64,000 bases of DNA. It comes from an uncultured Arenicella sp. GTDB taxonomy: Bacteria > Pseudomonadota > Gammaproteobacteria > Arenicellales > Arenicellaceae. This document shows, piece by piece, positions 43,213 through 52,459 of this stretch; the first letter of the stretch is position 1, and every line of letters begins with the position of its first letter. The stretch lies in contig CANMNN010000001.1 in assembly GCA_947499305.1 (NCBI GenBank), positions 124,001 to 188,000 of the forward strand, read 5' to 3'. Position numbers and translations under genes: made by a program. The notes beneath the pieces were generated by a model. That model worked only from the letters and a program-made list of their open reading frames with translations. It searched no databases and was not told the DNA's origin.

Positions 43213-44526
43213 ATGGTATCAGAGAAAATGAATAGCGATTTCTATCGAAAGTTTGAAGATGTATATCGAGGTGATCGCGAGGTTATCAAAAAACGATTGA
43301 GTCCCTATGCTGCCTATGCAGCAGAATCTTTAGAGTCTGGGTATGGAGATGGATTCCTTGATTTGGGATGTGGACGTGCTGAGTGGGTTGAACTACTTAC
43401 TGGCTTGGGGTTTAGCGGAATCGGCGTGGATTCAGATGTGAGCATGATCACCTTGCCCGCCCATTTGAAATTGAATGTAAAGCATATAGATTTATTTGAT
43501 TATTTAAAGACGATAAGTGACGATAGCTTATCTGTCGTAAGCGCATTTCATGTCATAGAGCACGTCGATTTTGACGATTTAATACGCTTAACCAGGGAAG
43601 TTCATAGGGTGCTTGCTCCTGGTGGCACTTTGATTTTTGAAACTCCTAACCCAGAAAATATTTCGGTAGGGTCGTCTAGTTTTTACTTGGATCCTTCTCA
43701 TGACCGGCCCATTCCTCCGCCTTTATTGGAGTTTTTAATAGGGTATTGCGGATTTGATGAGTCTATTGTTTTAAGGCTTCAAGGACTTGAGGTTCCAACC
43801 AGCTTATACGGGGTTTTGGTCGGCTCAAGTCGTGATTATGGTGTAGTGGCGCGAAAGAGTGGCGGTGATTTACTTCCACTTATTGTCCGTGATGGCTTGG
43901 AGGGCAGTTCCTCTGCTGCATTAAGTGCAGTTTATGATGCAGAGATGGAGCAAAGGCTTTCATCGGTAGAAAAAAATGCAAATGATACGCTCGTGTCTAT
44001 TGAAGCAAGGATGGACGAATTGAGTTCTAGTCTGGAAACTCAAGATAGGACTATTAAGCAAGCAATCGCTGTCGCTAATGATGCTCGCTCTCTAAATACT
44101 GAGCTGGGCTCGATACTGAAGTATAATGAAAGCTTATTAATGGAGAAAGTCGAATTTAAATCGCAGTTGGCTAGCGCCCGACAACGGCAAAAAGAGTCTC
44201 GAATTACGGTAAGTAACTTGAAGGAACATATAGCAAATCAAGAACGTATGCTGGCTGTTTCGAAGATGCACTATGACTCAATCTTTAATTCTAAATTATG
44301 GCGAGCTACTAAGATAATTCGCTATCCACTGGATCTAATTAAAAGGGGTATTGGTCGGTCTAAAGTGTTTTTAGCGCGAGTCTATTCTTTTTTGAAAAAG
44401 AAAGGAGTTGGAGCTGGAGTCAATAAATTGGCTGGCAGGCAATTATTGTCCGCTCGATCAGCTTCACTGTCTTCAGCGCTTTCAGAAAATGAAAACCAGA
44501 TTTACGACCAACTAAGACAAAAATGA
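43213..44526 (+). CDS. SAM-dependent methyltransferase with coiled coil, candidate O-antigen chain terminator
   Basis: 437 residues. The class I SAM motif is FLDLGCGRAEWVELL (about 47-61), then HVIEHVDFDDL and LAPGGTLIFETPNPENISV. The N-terminal methyltransferase ends near 230. Residues about 235-355 are a heptad-rich coiled coil (SLETQDRTIKQA, then SQLASARQRQKESRITVSNL), followed by a short basic segment. E. coli WbdD combines a methyltransferase, a kinase and a coiled coil that measures chain length; here no kinase is seen. ATG 43213 is used; 43228 has a better ribosome site. The next gene starts at the ATGA overlap. Confidence 0.75.
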   Translation: MVSEKMNSDFYRKFEDVYRGDREVIKKRLSPYAAYAAESLESGYGDGFLDLGCGRAEWVELLTGLGFSGIGVDSDVSMITLPAHLKLNVKHIDLFDYLKTISDDSLSVVSAFHVIEHVDFDDLIRLTREVHRVLAPGGTLIFETPNPENISVGSSSFYLDPSHDRPIPPPLLEFLIGYCGFDESIVLRLQGLEVPTSLYGVLVGSSRDYGVVARKSGGDLLPLIVRDGLEGSSSAALSAVYDAEMEQRLSSVEKNANDTLVSIEARMDELSSSLETQDRTIKQAIAVANDARSLNTELGSILKYNESLLMEKVEFKSQLASARQRQKESRITVSNLKEHIANQERMLAVSKMHYDSIFNSKLWRATKIIRYPLDLIKRGIGRSKVFLARVYSFLKKKGVGAGVNKLAGRQLLSARSASLSSALSENENQIYDQLRQK

Positions 44527-46994
44527 AATTATTAGTAGATATAACAGGGTGCCTATCTCATTCTCAAGATAGGGGCATTGGAAGATATTCCCTTTCACTT
44601 TCCAAAGCGTTCATTGATTTTTTTTCGGATATTGATGTTCATTTTTTGATAAACACTTCGCTCCCAAACGAAGCCAAGCCCTTGGTGTTAGATCTCCTTT
44701 CTTGCGGAGTAGTGTTGAAAAATATCCACTATATAAGTCATTTACCGATAAGGGCTCGAGATGAAGAAAGCGATCCAGCTTATGCCATAGCGCACACGAT
44801 ATTTTCGATGAAGGTTCAAGAAGTGGCGCCAGATTTCTTGCTGGTAACAGAACATTTTACAAAAGGAATTAATTTCTCGGAGCTTAGCTTGCACGGTACC
44901 AAGGTCGGAGTGATAGTTTATGACCTCATACCTCTTATTTTCCCCTCTGATTACCTGCCATCTAAGCAGGACAAAAAATGGTTCGAATGGCGCTTGAAAT
45001 CACTAAAAAAAGCTGATGTTCTATTCTCGATTTCGAAATCGAGCCAGCAAGACATTAGAAAGCTTGCTGGGGTTGATGAGGTTGTGAATATTGGGGCTGA
45101 CTGCAGTAGCTCTTTCTCCAGGAGCAATGTAGCTAAAGCTATGGAGGCTAAGCATTTAAATGTGGATAAACCATACTTTCTTTATGTGGGGGGGTTGGAT
45201 CCACGAAAGTCTGTTGATCTTATGATTGAGGCATTTGGCGACTTCGTTTCTATGGGGTATGATTTTCGATTGAAAATTGTTGGCCTCAGAGTGACGAATA
45301 TTGTTCCCAAATTAGAATTTTTAATTGCTAAAAGTGGTCTTCAGGATCGCGTCGAGTTTGTGGGTCAAGTAAGCGATGGTGAGTTGATAGATCTGTATGT
45401 TGGTTGTTTTGCTTATCTTCATGCCTCTCAATATGAGGGGTTCGGGTTGCCCCTTCTCGAAGCTATGAGGTGTGGCGCAAGTATTATTGCTGCGAACAAT
45501 TCTAGCGTTTTAGAGGTAGTGGGTGATGCGGCATTTATGTTTGAGACCGAAAACAAGCAATCTTTTTTGAGTGCTATGAACCTCTTGGTTACCGATGCTG
45601 AATTACGGGAGAAGAAAATAGGCCTTGGGATGTTGCAGGCAGACTTGTTTAGTTGGCAGCGTAGTGCTGAGATTCTTGTTGAGGCGGTCCGGCGCTTGAC
45701 TAATGCGCGCGAGTTATCGAGTAAGGAGAGTGTGGTCGGAGTCAACTATAGGGGTAAGGTTTGTGACAACCTAAAGGGACTTAATCTCAATAAAATAGAT
45801 ACGAAGGAGTTGGCAAAGTGTGTAAATCATAGTTTCGAAGTGCCATTTGATAAACCCCAATTACTGCTCGACACATCTATTATAGTTCACGGAGATGCCA
45901 AGTCTGGGATTCAGAGAGTAGTTAGAGCTATTATTAATACGCTCTATAGTGAGTATACTGATCAATACGAAATATCGCCGGTATATTGCGATCATGATAA
46001 AGGGCGTTTTGCTTACTCCAGAGTTTCGATAAATGATGGCTATTCTTTCTCGATTCCTGAAACTCCAAGTTACGTTGATATTCGCAGAGGTGACAAATTT
46101 ATTGGAATGGATTTGAATCATCATTTGATGAATTCTGGCAAGCCTATTTATTATGATGTCTTGCGATCTAAAGCGGATGTTTTTTTCGTAATATATGATC
46201 TTCTGCCAGTAAAATATCCAGAGTACTTTCCGGAAGGAGTGGACCAAGTACATCGAGTGTGGTTAGAGGAACTGGCTAAAGCTGATGGTGTATTAGCTAT
46301 TTCCCAGTCGGTATTGAATGATTACAGTCGATATTTAAATGAGACCCAAATAGATAGGAACTTAAACCAGAAGTTAAGATGGTTTCACTTGGGTTCTGAC
46401 TTGGAAAACTCCGTTCCGTCTGAAAGCGAAGGTGATCAAGCAGCTGTTGAGCTATACAGAGAATGCATCGGTTCTAGATTGACTATTGTGATGGTCGGCA
46501 CGATCGAGCCTAGAAAGGGTTATAAGGAGGTTTTTGAAGCCTTTGAGTTGGTTTTTGAATCAAAATTGAATGTCAATCTTGTGTTTGTCGGTAAGGCTGG
46601 CTGGAAAGTAGACGAGTTGATTGGCAGGTTCTACGACTCAGTATACTTGGATAATTGCTTTTTCTGGCTTGACGGACCTTCGGATTTTGTTTTGAGGGAG
46701 GTCTATGAGTCGGCAGATGGAATCATTGCGGCATCGTTTGATGAAGGTTTTGGCCTTCCCATTGTCGAAGCTGCAAAATTTGAAATTCCAGTATTGGCTC
46801 GAGATATACCTGTGTTCAGAGAGGTTGGCGGCCAAGGTGCCACATATTTTTCTGGATTAAATGCGAATGAGTTTTCTGATGAGATTATGGCTTGGTTGGA
46901 GTTGATAGAACAAGGTCTTGCGCCTGACTCTAAACAAACTAAAATATTAACTTGGAGTGAAAGCACTGCTCAAATCTTAGATGGAATAGCTTAA
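44523..46994 (+). CDS. Bifunctional glycosyltransferase with two GT4 domains
   Basis: 823 residues with two GT-B units. The first (about 1-400) carries GIGRYSLSLSKAF, LYVGGLDPRKSVDLMIEAF and YEGFGLPLLEAMRCG; the second (about 435-823) has KSGIQRVVRAI, GTIEPRKGYKEVFEAFELVF and DEGFGLPIVEAAKFE. Both donor-binding E-x7-E motifs are present. Such fusions (WbdA, WbpX) build the repeating unit of mannan or D-rhamnan O-antigens by making two different linkages. It begins at a 4-bp overlap with the methyltransferase gene. Confidence 0.85.
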   Translation: MKLLVDITGCLSHSQDRGIGRYSLSLSKAFIDFFSDIDVHFLINTSLPNEAKPLVLDLLSCGVVLKNIHYISHLPIRARDEESDPAYAIAHTIFSMKVQEVAPDFLLVTEHFTKGINFSELSLHGTKVGVIVYDLIPLIFPSDYLPSKQDKKWFEWRLKSLKKADVLFSISKSSQQDIRKLAGVDEVVNIGADCSSSFSRSNVAKAMEAKHLNVDKPYFLYVGGLDPRKSVDLMIEAFGDFVSMGYDFRLKIVGLRVTNIVPKLEFLIAKSGLQDRVEFVGQVSDGELIDLYVGCFAYLHASQYEGFGLPLLEAMRCGASIIAANNSSVLEVVGDAAFMFETENKQSFLSAMNLLVTDAELREKKIGLGMLQADLFSWQRSAEILVEAVRRLTNARELSSKESVVGVNYRGKVCDNLKGLNLNKIDTKELAKCVNHSFEVPFDKPQLLLDTSIIVHGDAKSGIQRVVRAIINTLYSEYTDQYEISPVYCDHDKGRFAYSRVSINDGYSFSIPETPSYVDIRRGDKFIGMDLNHHLMNSGKPIYYDVLRSKADVFFVIYDLLPVKYPEYFPEGVDQVHRVWLEELAKADGVLAISQSVLNDYSRYLNETQIDRNLNQKLRWFHLGSDLENSVPSESEGDQAAVELYRECIGSRLTIVMVGTIEPRKGYKEVFEAFELVFESKLNVNLVFVGKAGWKVDELIGRFYDSVYLDNCFFWLDGPSDFVLREVYESADGIIAASFDEGFGLPIVEAAKFEIPVLARDIPVFREVGGQGATYFSGLNANEFSDEIMAWLELIEQGLAPDSKQTKILTWSESTAQILDGIA

Positions 46995-47117
46995 GATCTA
47001 AAATTATTTCTGAGGAAGAAGCTAATAGTTTCTGTGGCTCGTTCCGGTGCAAATTAAATTCTGTTTAGTTTGAAGTTTGATTTGGTGCCTACGATTAATT
47101 TGATGTACAATCATCCT

Positions 47118-47123
47118 TATAAT
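47118..47123 (+). promoter_or_regulatory. -10 box of the small secreted protein gene
   Basis: A perfect TATAAT lies 32 bases before the ATG at 47155. The -35 region at 17 bp (TTAATT) matches poorly. With the terminator at 47554, the small gene looks independently transcribed. Confidence 0.45.
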
Positions 47124-47154
47124 TTAAATACATCTTTAAATCGGAGATCCAAAG

Positions 47155-47487
47155 ATGAAAAAACTGTTAATCGCGCTTAGTTTAATTTCAGCAGCTGGTA
47201 ATGCACACGCAGGATCAGCGGGCGGAGAAATAGGTAGGATAATTGTACAAGATCCCGCCACTCTTTTCTTTACTGTAGGGACCATTGCCGGCGGTCCTTC
47301 GCTTTGTGGAAGTATTATTCCAAGCACCACTGAATTTGCTTTAGATTTATCTACTACCGCAGGAAAGTCACAATACGCTGCGATATTGACGGCTAAAGCT
47401 CTAGGCAGCCCTGTTACCGTAATTGGTAAAAATGTATGTGATGTATGGCCAGATAGAGAGTCGGTAAGCTATATTGTAGTAGATTAG
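47155..47487 (+). CDS. Small secreted protein of unknown function
   Basis: 110 residues. The signal peptide MKKLLIALSLISAAGNAHA ends in an AHA cleavage site. The ~90-residue mature part has two cysteines (SLCGS and NVCDVW) that could form a disulfide, and the segment LTAKALGSPVTVIG-x3-CDVW. That pattern is seen in small secreted proteins resembling the pentameric B subunits of subtilase/pertussis-type toxins (OB-fold), but this likeness is weak and not proof. GGAG before the ATG is a good ribosome site. It lies between two glycan genes and has its own promoter and terminator. Confidence 0.75.
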   Translation: MKKLLIALSLISAAGNAHAGSAGGEIGRIIVQDPATLFFTVGTIAGGPSLCGSIIPSTTEFALDLSTTAGKSQYAAILTAKALGSPVTVIGKNVCDVWPDRESVSYIVVD

Positions 47488-47553
47488 AGCTGCTGCCAAT
47501 TAGAGGTTGCTTTTCCAATGTAATGGTTAAGCAGCTTCAGTATATAACTGCCT

Positions 47554-47582
47554 AAAGGTGACAATTTATGTCACCTTTTTTA
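47554..47582 (+). terminator. Intrinsic terminator after the small secreted protein gene
   Basis: AAAGGTGACA (47554-47563) pairs with TGTCACCTTT (47569-47578) around ATTTA, ending in TTTTTT. It is 67 bp after the stop codon and would also end read-through from the upstream glycan genes. Confidence 0.9.
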
Positions 47583-47643
47583 GTGTCAATCCAAATCAAT
47601 GTTTCAAGCTGGATTGGAACCAACCTTAAATATATTTTTTGAT

Positions 47644-48678
47644 ATGAAATCTGCAATTGTAACCGGTATTACCGGTCAGGACGGAGCCTATTTGGCGGAG
47701 TTATTAATTTCAAAAGGCTACACAGTCTATGGAACGTATAGACGAACTAGCTCCGTTAACTTTTGGCGGCTTGCGGAACTCGGTTTGCTAGAGCACCAGA
47801 ACCTTGAGTTGGTAGAGTATGATTTGACAGACTTGAGTTCATCTATTCGTTTGTTAGAGCAGAGCGGAGCAAAGGAAGTGTATAATCTGGCAGCCCAAAG
47901 CTTCGTGGGGGTGTCTTTTGATCAGCCTATAACTACTGCTGAGATAACTGGCCTTGGAGCGGTGAATTTACTTGAAGCCATACGCATTGTCGATCAGGAT
48001 ATAAAATTCTATCAAGCCTCGACATCTGAAATGTTTGGAATGGTCCAGCACGTGCCGCAGTCGGAACAAACGCCTTTCTATCCGAGGAGTCCTTACGGTG
48101 TTGCAAAGCTATATGCTCATTGGATGACTATAAATTATCGAGAATCCTACGATATTTTTGCTTCAAGCGGCATATTGTTCAATCACGAATCTCCATTGAG
48201 AGGGCGAGAATTTGTTACTAGAAAGATCACAGATTCTGTCGCTAAAATTAAATTAGACAAATTGGGTTATATCGAATTGGGGAATCTCGATGCTAAGAGA
48301 GACTGGGGATTTGCTAAGGAATATGTAGAGGGCATGTATTTAATGCTCCAGCATGACATTCCAGATACCTTTGTGTTGGCCACGAACCGAACTGAAACTG
48401 TTCGAGATTTCGTTGATATGTCGTTTAAAGCGATTGATGTCGATATTGAGTGGCATGGAAAAGGTGAAGATGAGGTTGGCATTGACTCGGTGACTGGAGA
48501 TAAAAGAATCATAATAAACCCCAAATTTTATAGGCCAGCAGAAGTCGAACTACTCATCGGTGATCCTTCTAAAGCAGAGAGTGAACTTGGTTGGTCACCA
48601 AGAACCAGTCTCGAAGAGCTTTGCGAAATGATGGTCGAGTCAGATGTCAAGCGAAATCAATACGGCTTTTCTTTTTGA
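47644..48678 (+). CDS. gmd: GDP-mannose 4,6-dehydratase
   Basis: 344-residue SDR that converts GDP-mannose to GDP-4-keto-6-deoxymannose. [15 protein letters not shown] binds [12 protein letters not shown] is the characteristic Arg/Ser patch, TSEMFG holds the catalytic Thr/Glu, and YxxxK is in [33 protein letters not shown], cut at the conserved Arg, is typical. The ATG at 47644 is the family start; an in-frame upstream TTG/ATG near 47599 lies in the terminator zone. Its product feeds both the Rmd-like and Fcl genes below. Confidence 0.93.
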   Translation: MKSAIVTGITGQDGAYLAELLISKGYTVYGTYRRTSSVNFWRLAELGLLEHQNLELVEYDLTDLSSSIRLLEQSGAKEVYNLAAQSFVGVSFDQPITTAEITGLGAVNLLEAIRIVDQDIKFYQASTSEMFGMVQHVPQSEQTPFYPRSPYGVAKLYAHWMTINYRESYDIFASSGILFNHESPLRGREFVTRKITDSVAKIKLDKLGYIELGNLDAKRDWGFAKEYVEGMYLMLQHDIPDTFVLATNRTETVRDFVDMSFKAIDVDIEWHGKGEDEVGIDSVTGDKRIIINPKFYRPAEVELLIGDPSKAESELGWSPRTSLEELCEMMVESDVKRNQYGFSF

Positions 48679-48747
48679 GTCGCAGGATTTTTCACCAGCT
48701 AGTCAAATTGGTTGGAGACGGGTTTAATAAGATTGCGAGAATGTCTA

Positions 48748-49671
48748 ATGGCCGATGCTAAAAGAATCTTGATAACCGGCGCCAGCGGTTTCACCGGTCC
48801 ATACATGGCTCGTGTGCTTAAGCAACCTGGGGTTAAAATTATTGGGGTTTCCAATAATAAATCTAGTATAGACGATACCTTCGATGAAGCCTATGCGACT
48901 GATTTGACTAATAAGGCAGCAGTAGAGGATTTGGTTGCCGGAGCGGCGCCTACGCATGTTGTTCATCTGGCTGGAATTTCTTTTGTTGGTCATGAGGACC
49001 TCAATCAATTTTACTCTGTTAATGTTGTCGGCACCGAAAACCTTTTGATGGCGCTGTGTGAATCTAAGAGTGAAATTGCAAATGTTCTTATTTCTAGTTC
49101 TGCAAATGTTTACGGCGTGCCTAGCCAAGAAGGAGGTATAACCGAAGCTGAAGAGTTAAGGCCTATCAATCATTACGCGATTAGTAAGCTGGCCTCTGAA
49201 TTTGTAGCAAGAAAGTTCATGGATAAGCTTCATATAACAATTGCACGCCCATTCAATTATATCGGATATGGTCAAAATCAATCGTTTGTGATTCCTAAGA
49301 TTGTGCAAGCCTTTGCATCAGGAGAAAGTACCTTAGAGTTGGGCTCTTTGGATGTAAGTCGAGATTTTACTTATGTCGGTGATACTGTGCGAGCTTATTC
49401 GAGCCTTTTGTATTCCGATGATTGTATAGGGGGGGCCTTTAATGTTTGCTCTGGATTCGCAGTGAGTCTTTTAGAGGTGATTGATATAATGCGGCAAATA
49501 TCGGGTGAAACTTTAGAAGTTGTTACGAATCCTTTATTTGTAAGAAAGCATGAGATAAAAAGCTTGCATGGAGCTAATGATAAAATCCGTAGCTATACCG
49601 GTTGGGAGCCTAAAACTACTATTGAGGCCACTTTGCGTGAAATGTATAAGTGTTATGTTCTCAACCTATAG
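48748..49671 (+). CDS. rmd: GDP-6-deoxy-D-mannose reductase-like (Rmd)
   Basis: 307-residue extended SDR. TGASGFTGPYMA binds NADPH, SSSANVYG and YAISKLASE are the catalytic motifs, and RPFNYIGYGQNQSFVIPK followed by LDVSRDFTYVGD and AFNVCSG closely follow P. aeruginosa Rmd. It should reduce the Gmd product to GDP-D-rhamnose. A weaker alternative is another GDP-4-keto-6-deoxyhexose reductase. The ATG at 48748 is used because the frame from 48712 begins with TTG and adds no family sequence. Confidence 0.85.
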   Translation: MADAKRILITGASGFTGPYMARVLKQPGVKIIGVSNNKSSIDDTFDEAYATDLTNKAAVEDLVAGAAPTHVVHLAGISFVGHEDLNQFYSVNVVGTENLLMALCESKSEIANVLISSSANVYGVPSQEGGITEAEELRPINHYAISKLASEFVARKFMDKLHITIARPFNYIGYGQNQSFVIPKIVQAFASGESTLELGSLDVSRDFTYVGDTVRAYSSLLYSDDCIGGAFNVCSGFAVSLLEVIDIMRQISGETLEVVTNPLFVRKHEIKSLHGANDKIRSYTGWEPKTTIEATLREMYKCYVLNL

Positions 49672-49693
49672 ATGAGCAATACTTGATTTGGTT

Positions 49694-50887
49694 ATGAATA
49701 TAGTAATAGGAGTTGATAGCATCAAGCACCCGATGTCAGGCGTGGGCGTTTATAGCTACGAGTTATGCAAGCAATACATACTGAGGGATGATGTCAACGT
49801 TGTTGGTTTGGGGCGATACAGTATATTTGATCGGGTTGAACTAGAGGAGAAATTAAGGAGAGCAAGAATTGAGCCTTGGCTGATAAAAGGAGCGAATAGA
49901 GTTCATTTTAGTCGAGTTCTGATCAATAGGCTTAAGTCTTCTAATGCTTTGCGGAGGGCTTATCATAGTACCTCCAAACTGGCTGCATTAAAGCACCTGA
50001 ATAAATTAGACCAATCTTTTATTTATCATGTTCCAAACTTTATTGGGTATGGCAACTCTTATAAAAAGGTCGTTACTATTCATGATTTATCACATATTGA
50101 CTGCGAAGGTATGCACCCGCCGAGCCGTGTAAAATTCATGAGAGACCAGCTTAGCGATAGCATCGCATCCGCGAGGCGCATTATTGTGGATTCTGAGTTC
50201 ACTCGCGAGCGTTTATTGGAGTCTGGTTTGATTGATCGAAATCGTGAAAACGATATATTCAGAGTTTATCTTGGTATTAGGGATGCTTTTTCTGCTTGTC
50301 AACCCGCAAGTGAGAATAGTGTTTTTTTCGAGCACTTTTGTCTAAAACCGCAAAACTATTTTCTCGCGTTAGGTACTATTGAGCCGCGCAAGAACTATGT
50401 TCGTTTAGTTAGAGCATACTCAAAGCTTCCTCAGTCGGTAGCTCTACAGTTCCCATTAGTCATTTGCGGTGCACTTGGATGGGGATACGAAGCTTTCCTT
50501 GAGTTAGTGGCTAGCATCAAGCCGCCTCATAGAGTGGTTTTGACCGGCCATGTTTCCCAGGCGGACATAAGTTTTCTTGTCTCCAATGCATTGGCTTTTG
50601 TCTATCCTTCTATTTACGAAGGGTTCGGCATGCCGGTTTTAGAGGCTATGAAGTGTGGTGTGCCTGTAATTACTTCTGGTGTGGGAGCGACGCTTGAAGT
50701 GTCATCGGATGCGGCGCTGCATGTCGACCCGCTTTCAGTTGAAGAGATATCTGATGCAATGATGTTGATGTCTTCGTCTGAGTCGACTGCTAAAGATTAT
50801 GCTAAGAAGGGCACGCTTAGATCGTCTGAATTTAGTTGGGGGCAGTGCGCAGCTGAAACATTAGATGTTTACAAAACCTTGAACTGA
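49694..50887 (+). CDS. Glycosyltransferase family 4 (WbpY/WbpZ-like)
   Basis: 397-residue GT-B enzyme. GVDSIKHPMSGVGVYSYEL and VTIHDLSHIDCEGMHP form the acceptor domain and LALGTIEPRKNYVRLVRAY, YEGFGMPVLEAMKCGVPVI and EVSSDAALHVDP the donor domain. It resembles the mannosyl/rhamnosyltransferases of the A-band and O9 systems. The ATG at 49694 is preferred over a TTG two codons earlier. It lies between rmd and the fucose synthase gene. Confidence 0.85.
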   Translation: MNIVIGVDSIKHPMSGVGVYSYELCKQYILRDDVNVVGLGRYSIFDRVELEEKLRRARIEPWLIKGANRVHFSRVLINRLKSSNALRRAYHSTSKLAALKHLNKLDQSFIYHVPNFIGYGNSYKKVVTIHDLSHIDCEGMHPPSRVKFMRDQLSDSIASARRIIVDSEFTRERLLESGLIDRNRENDIFRVYLGIRDAFSACQPASENSVFFEHFCLKPQNYFLALGTIEPRKNYVRLVRAYSKLPQSVALQFPLVICGALGWGYEAFLELVASIKPPHRVVLTGHVSQADISFLVSNALAFVYPSIYEGFGMPVLEAMKCGVPVITSGVGATLEVSSDAALHVDPLSVEEISDAMMLMSSSESTAKDYAKKGTLRSSEFSWGQCAAETLDVYKTLN

Positions 50888-50920
50888 TGCATCATTACGT
50901 TAAGGCTTGCTAATATATTG

Positions 50921-51889
50921 GTGGAATATTTGAAAAAGAAGATTTTTGTAGCTGGGCATAATGGTATGGTCGGATCAGCCATTGTTAGATTGCTGGAAAG
51001 TAAAGGCGAAGATGTCTATAAAGTGCCGCGCGACGAAGTTGATCTGCTTGATCAGCTTAAAACGTATGAATATTTTGCATCAAATAATTTTGATGAGGTT
51101 TATATGGCAGCGGCAAAAGTTGGTGGTATTCAAGCTAATAGCGCTTATCCCGCTGATTTTATATTTGAGAATTTGCTTGTTCAAAATAATGTAATTCATG
51201 GCGCTTGGAAAACGAAAGTTTCTAAGCTTTTGTTTCTTGGCTCGTCGTGTATATATCCTAAATTTGCAAGACAGCCAATCGATGAGAGTCAGCTGCTCTC
51301 GGGGGATTTGGAATCCACTAATTCAGCCTATGCTGTTGCGAAAATCTCAGGATTGCAATTGTGTAAAAGTTATAACCAACAATACGGGACCGACTTCAGG
51401 GCTGTAATGCCGACTAACTTGTACGGATCTAATGATAATTTCCATGAAGAGAATGCTCATGTTTTGCCCTCGCTGTTAAAGAGAATTCACGATGCCAAGA
51501 AAGTTGATGCTGATGAAGTGCTGATATGGGGCTCTGGCTTACCTAGAAGAGAGTTTTTGCACGTCGAAGACATGGCGAGAGGTTGCTTCCACGTGATGCA
51601 GCTCGATAAAACTTCATACTACGATAGTGTTTTACCCGAATATCAGTATTTTAATATTGGCACTGGTGTTGATATCACCATTAAACAGTTAGCTGAGCTC
51701 ATCGTTGACGTGGTTGGCTTTAAAGGTAGGCTTAGCTTTGATGCATCTAGGCCAGACGGTACGCCGAGAAAGCTTTTAGATATAGGTCGAATCGGAAAGA
51801 CCGGCTGGAAAGCGGAGATTACACTTGAAGATGGGATTCGGAGTACCTATGAGTGGTATAAAGAAAATGAAGCTCTCGCCAGAAGTTAG
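50921..51889 (+). CDS. fcl: GDP-L-fucose synthase
   Basis: 322 residues. FVAGHNGMVGSAIVRLL binds NADPH, LGSSCIYPKFARQPIDE and YAVAKISGLQLCKSYN carry the Ser/Tyr/Lys centre, and RREFLHVEDMARGC the Arg that holds the sugar. It epimerises and reduces the Gmd product to GDP-L-fucose. The frame has no ATG in the right place; GTG 50921 or TTG 50930 (after GGTGG) is the start, chosen without certainty. It ends a gene run, and 570 bp follow with no gene. Confidence 0.88.
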   Translation: MEYLKKKIFVAGHNGMVGSAIVRLLESKGEDVYKVPRDEVDLLDQLKTYEYFASNNFDEVYMAAAKVGGIQANSAYPADFIFENLLVQNNVIHGAWKTKVSKLLFLGSSCIYPKFARQPIDESQLLSGDLESTNSAYAVAKISGLQLCKSYNQQYGTDFRAVMPTNLYGSNDNFHEENAHVLPSLLKRIHDAKKVDADEVLIWGSGLPRREFLHVEDMARGCFHVMQLDKTSYYDSVLPEYQYFNIGTGVDITIKQLAELIVDVVGFKGRLSFDASRPDGTPRKLLDIGRIGKTGWKAEITLEDGIRSTYEWYKENEALARS

Positions 51890-52459
51890 GGGCAGGGCGC
51901 AGCGCTAACCGACTTCGAGTCTAGTTGTTTAAGGTTTTGAATGGGTAGTGTGAAAGGTTGTATGTGATCTCTCAGTGGACTGTTTGGGGCATTTGCCGTT
52001 CGAGCACCTTGAACATAGTTTACCCGCTCGGCATGGGTCCATAGGTGTAGGGCCAGCAATTAAACGAGAATGATCAATTTCAGGCGGCGGGCACTATTAA
52101 GTTGGTTTTAATTTCTGTTAATGAGAAGGTTGTTCTTTTGCCTCAGAGAGACGCCATCGCCATAATAGATCAGTTGATAATATGGTTTTATCTAGATCAG
52201 TTGCCATTGTGATCTGATGGTTGTTTTCAGCCTTTCTAAAGTAGGCATTATGCTCTTACTTGATTAGGGTGGACGATCGCACGATTGCGTTGTCATGTAC
52301 CTTAATGCTTTCTGCTATTATGCCCCGCAATTTCTAGATGTCTGCGGTGCTAGTAGAAACTTGGCTTCTACTGATCCAAATAACGACGATTCCGTTCAAA
52401 TTTTTCCTTTCATCGAATATACTATTGCTCCAGCTAAATATAACAATAATTGTAAGGCA
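51890..52459. other. Intergenic region before the phosphomannomutase gene
   Basis: 570 bp without a supported gene. The reading frame that extends 55 codons upstream of the phosphomannomutase ATG has no family sequence in that part and is not counted. An 11-bp direct repeat is described separately. No terminator or clear promoter pair is seen. Confidence 0.5.
52166..52203 (+). repeat. 11-bp direct repeat
   Basis: TAGATCAGTTG occurs at 52166-52176 and 52193-52203, 27 bp apart start to start, followed by GATCTGATGG at 52211-52220, whose CTGAT is a partial inverted copy. It could be a regulator site before the phosphomannomutase gene or simply chance in an AT-rich spacer. Confidence 0.35.
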
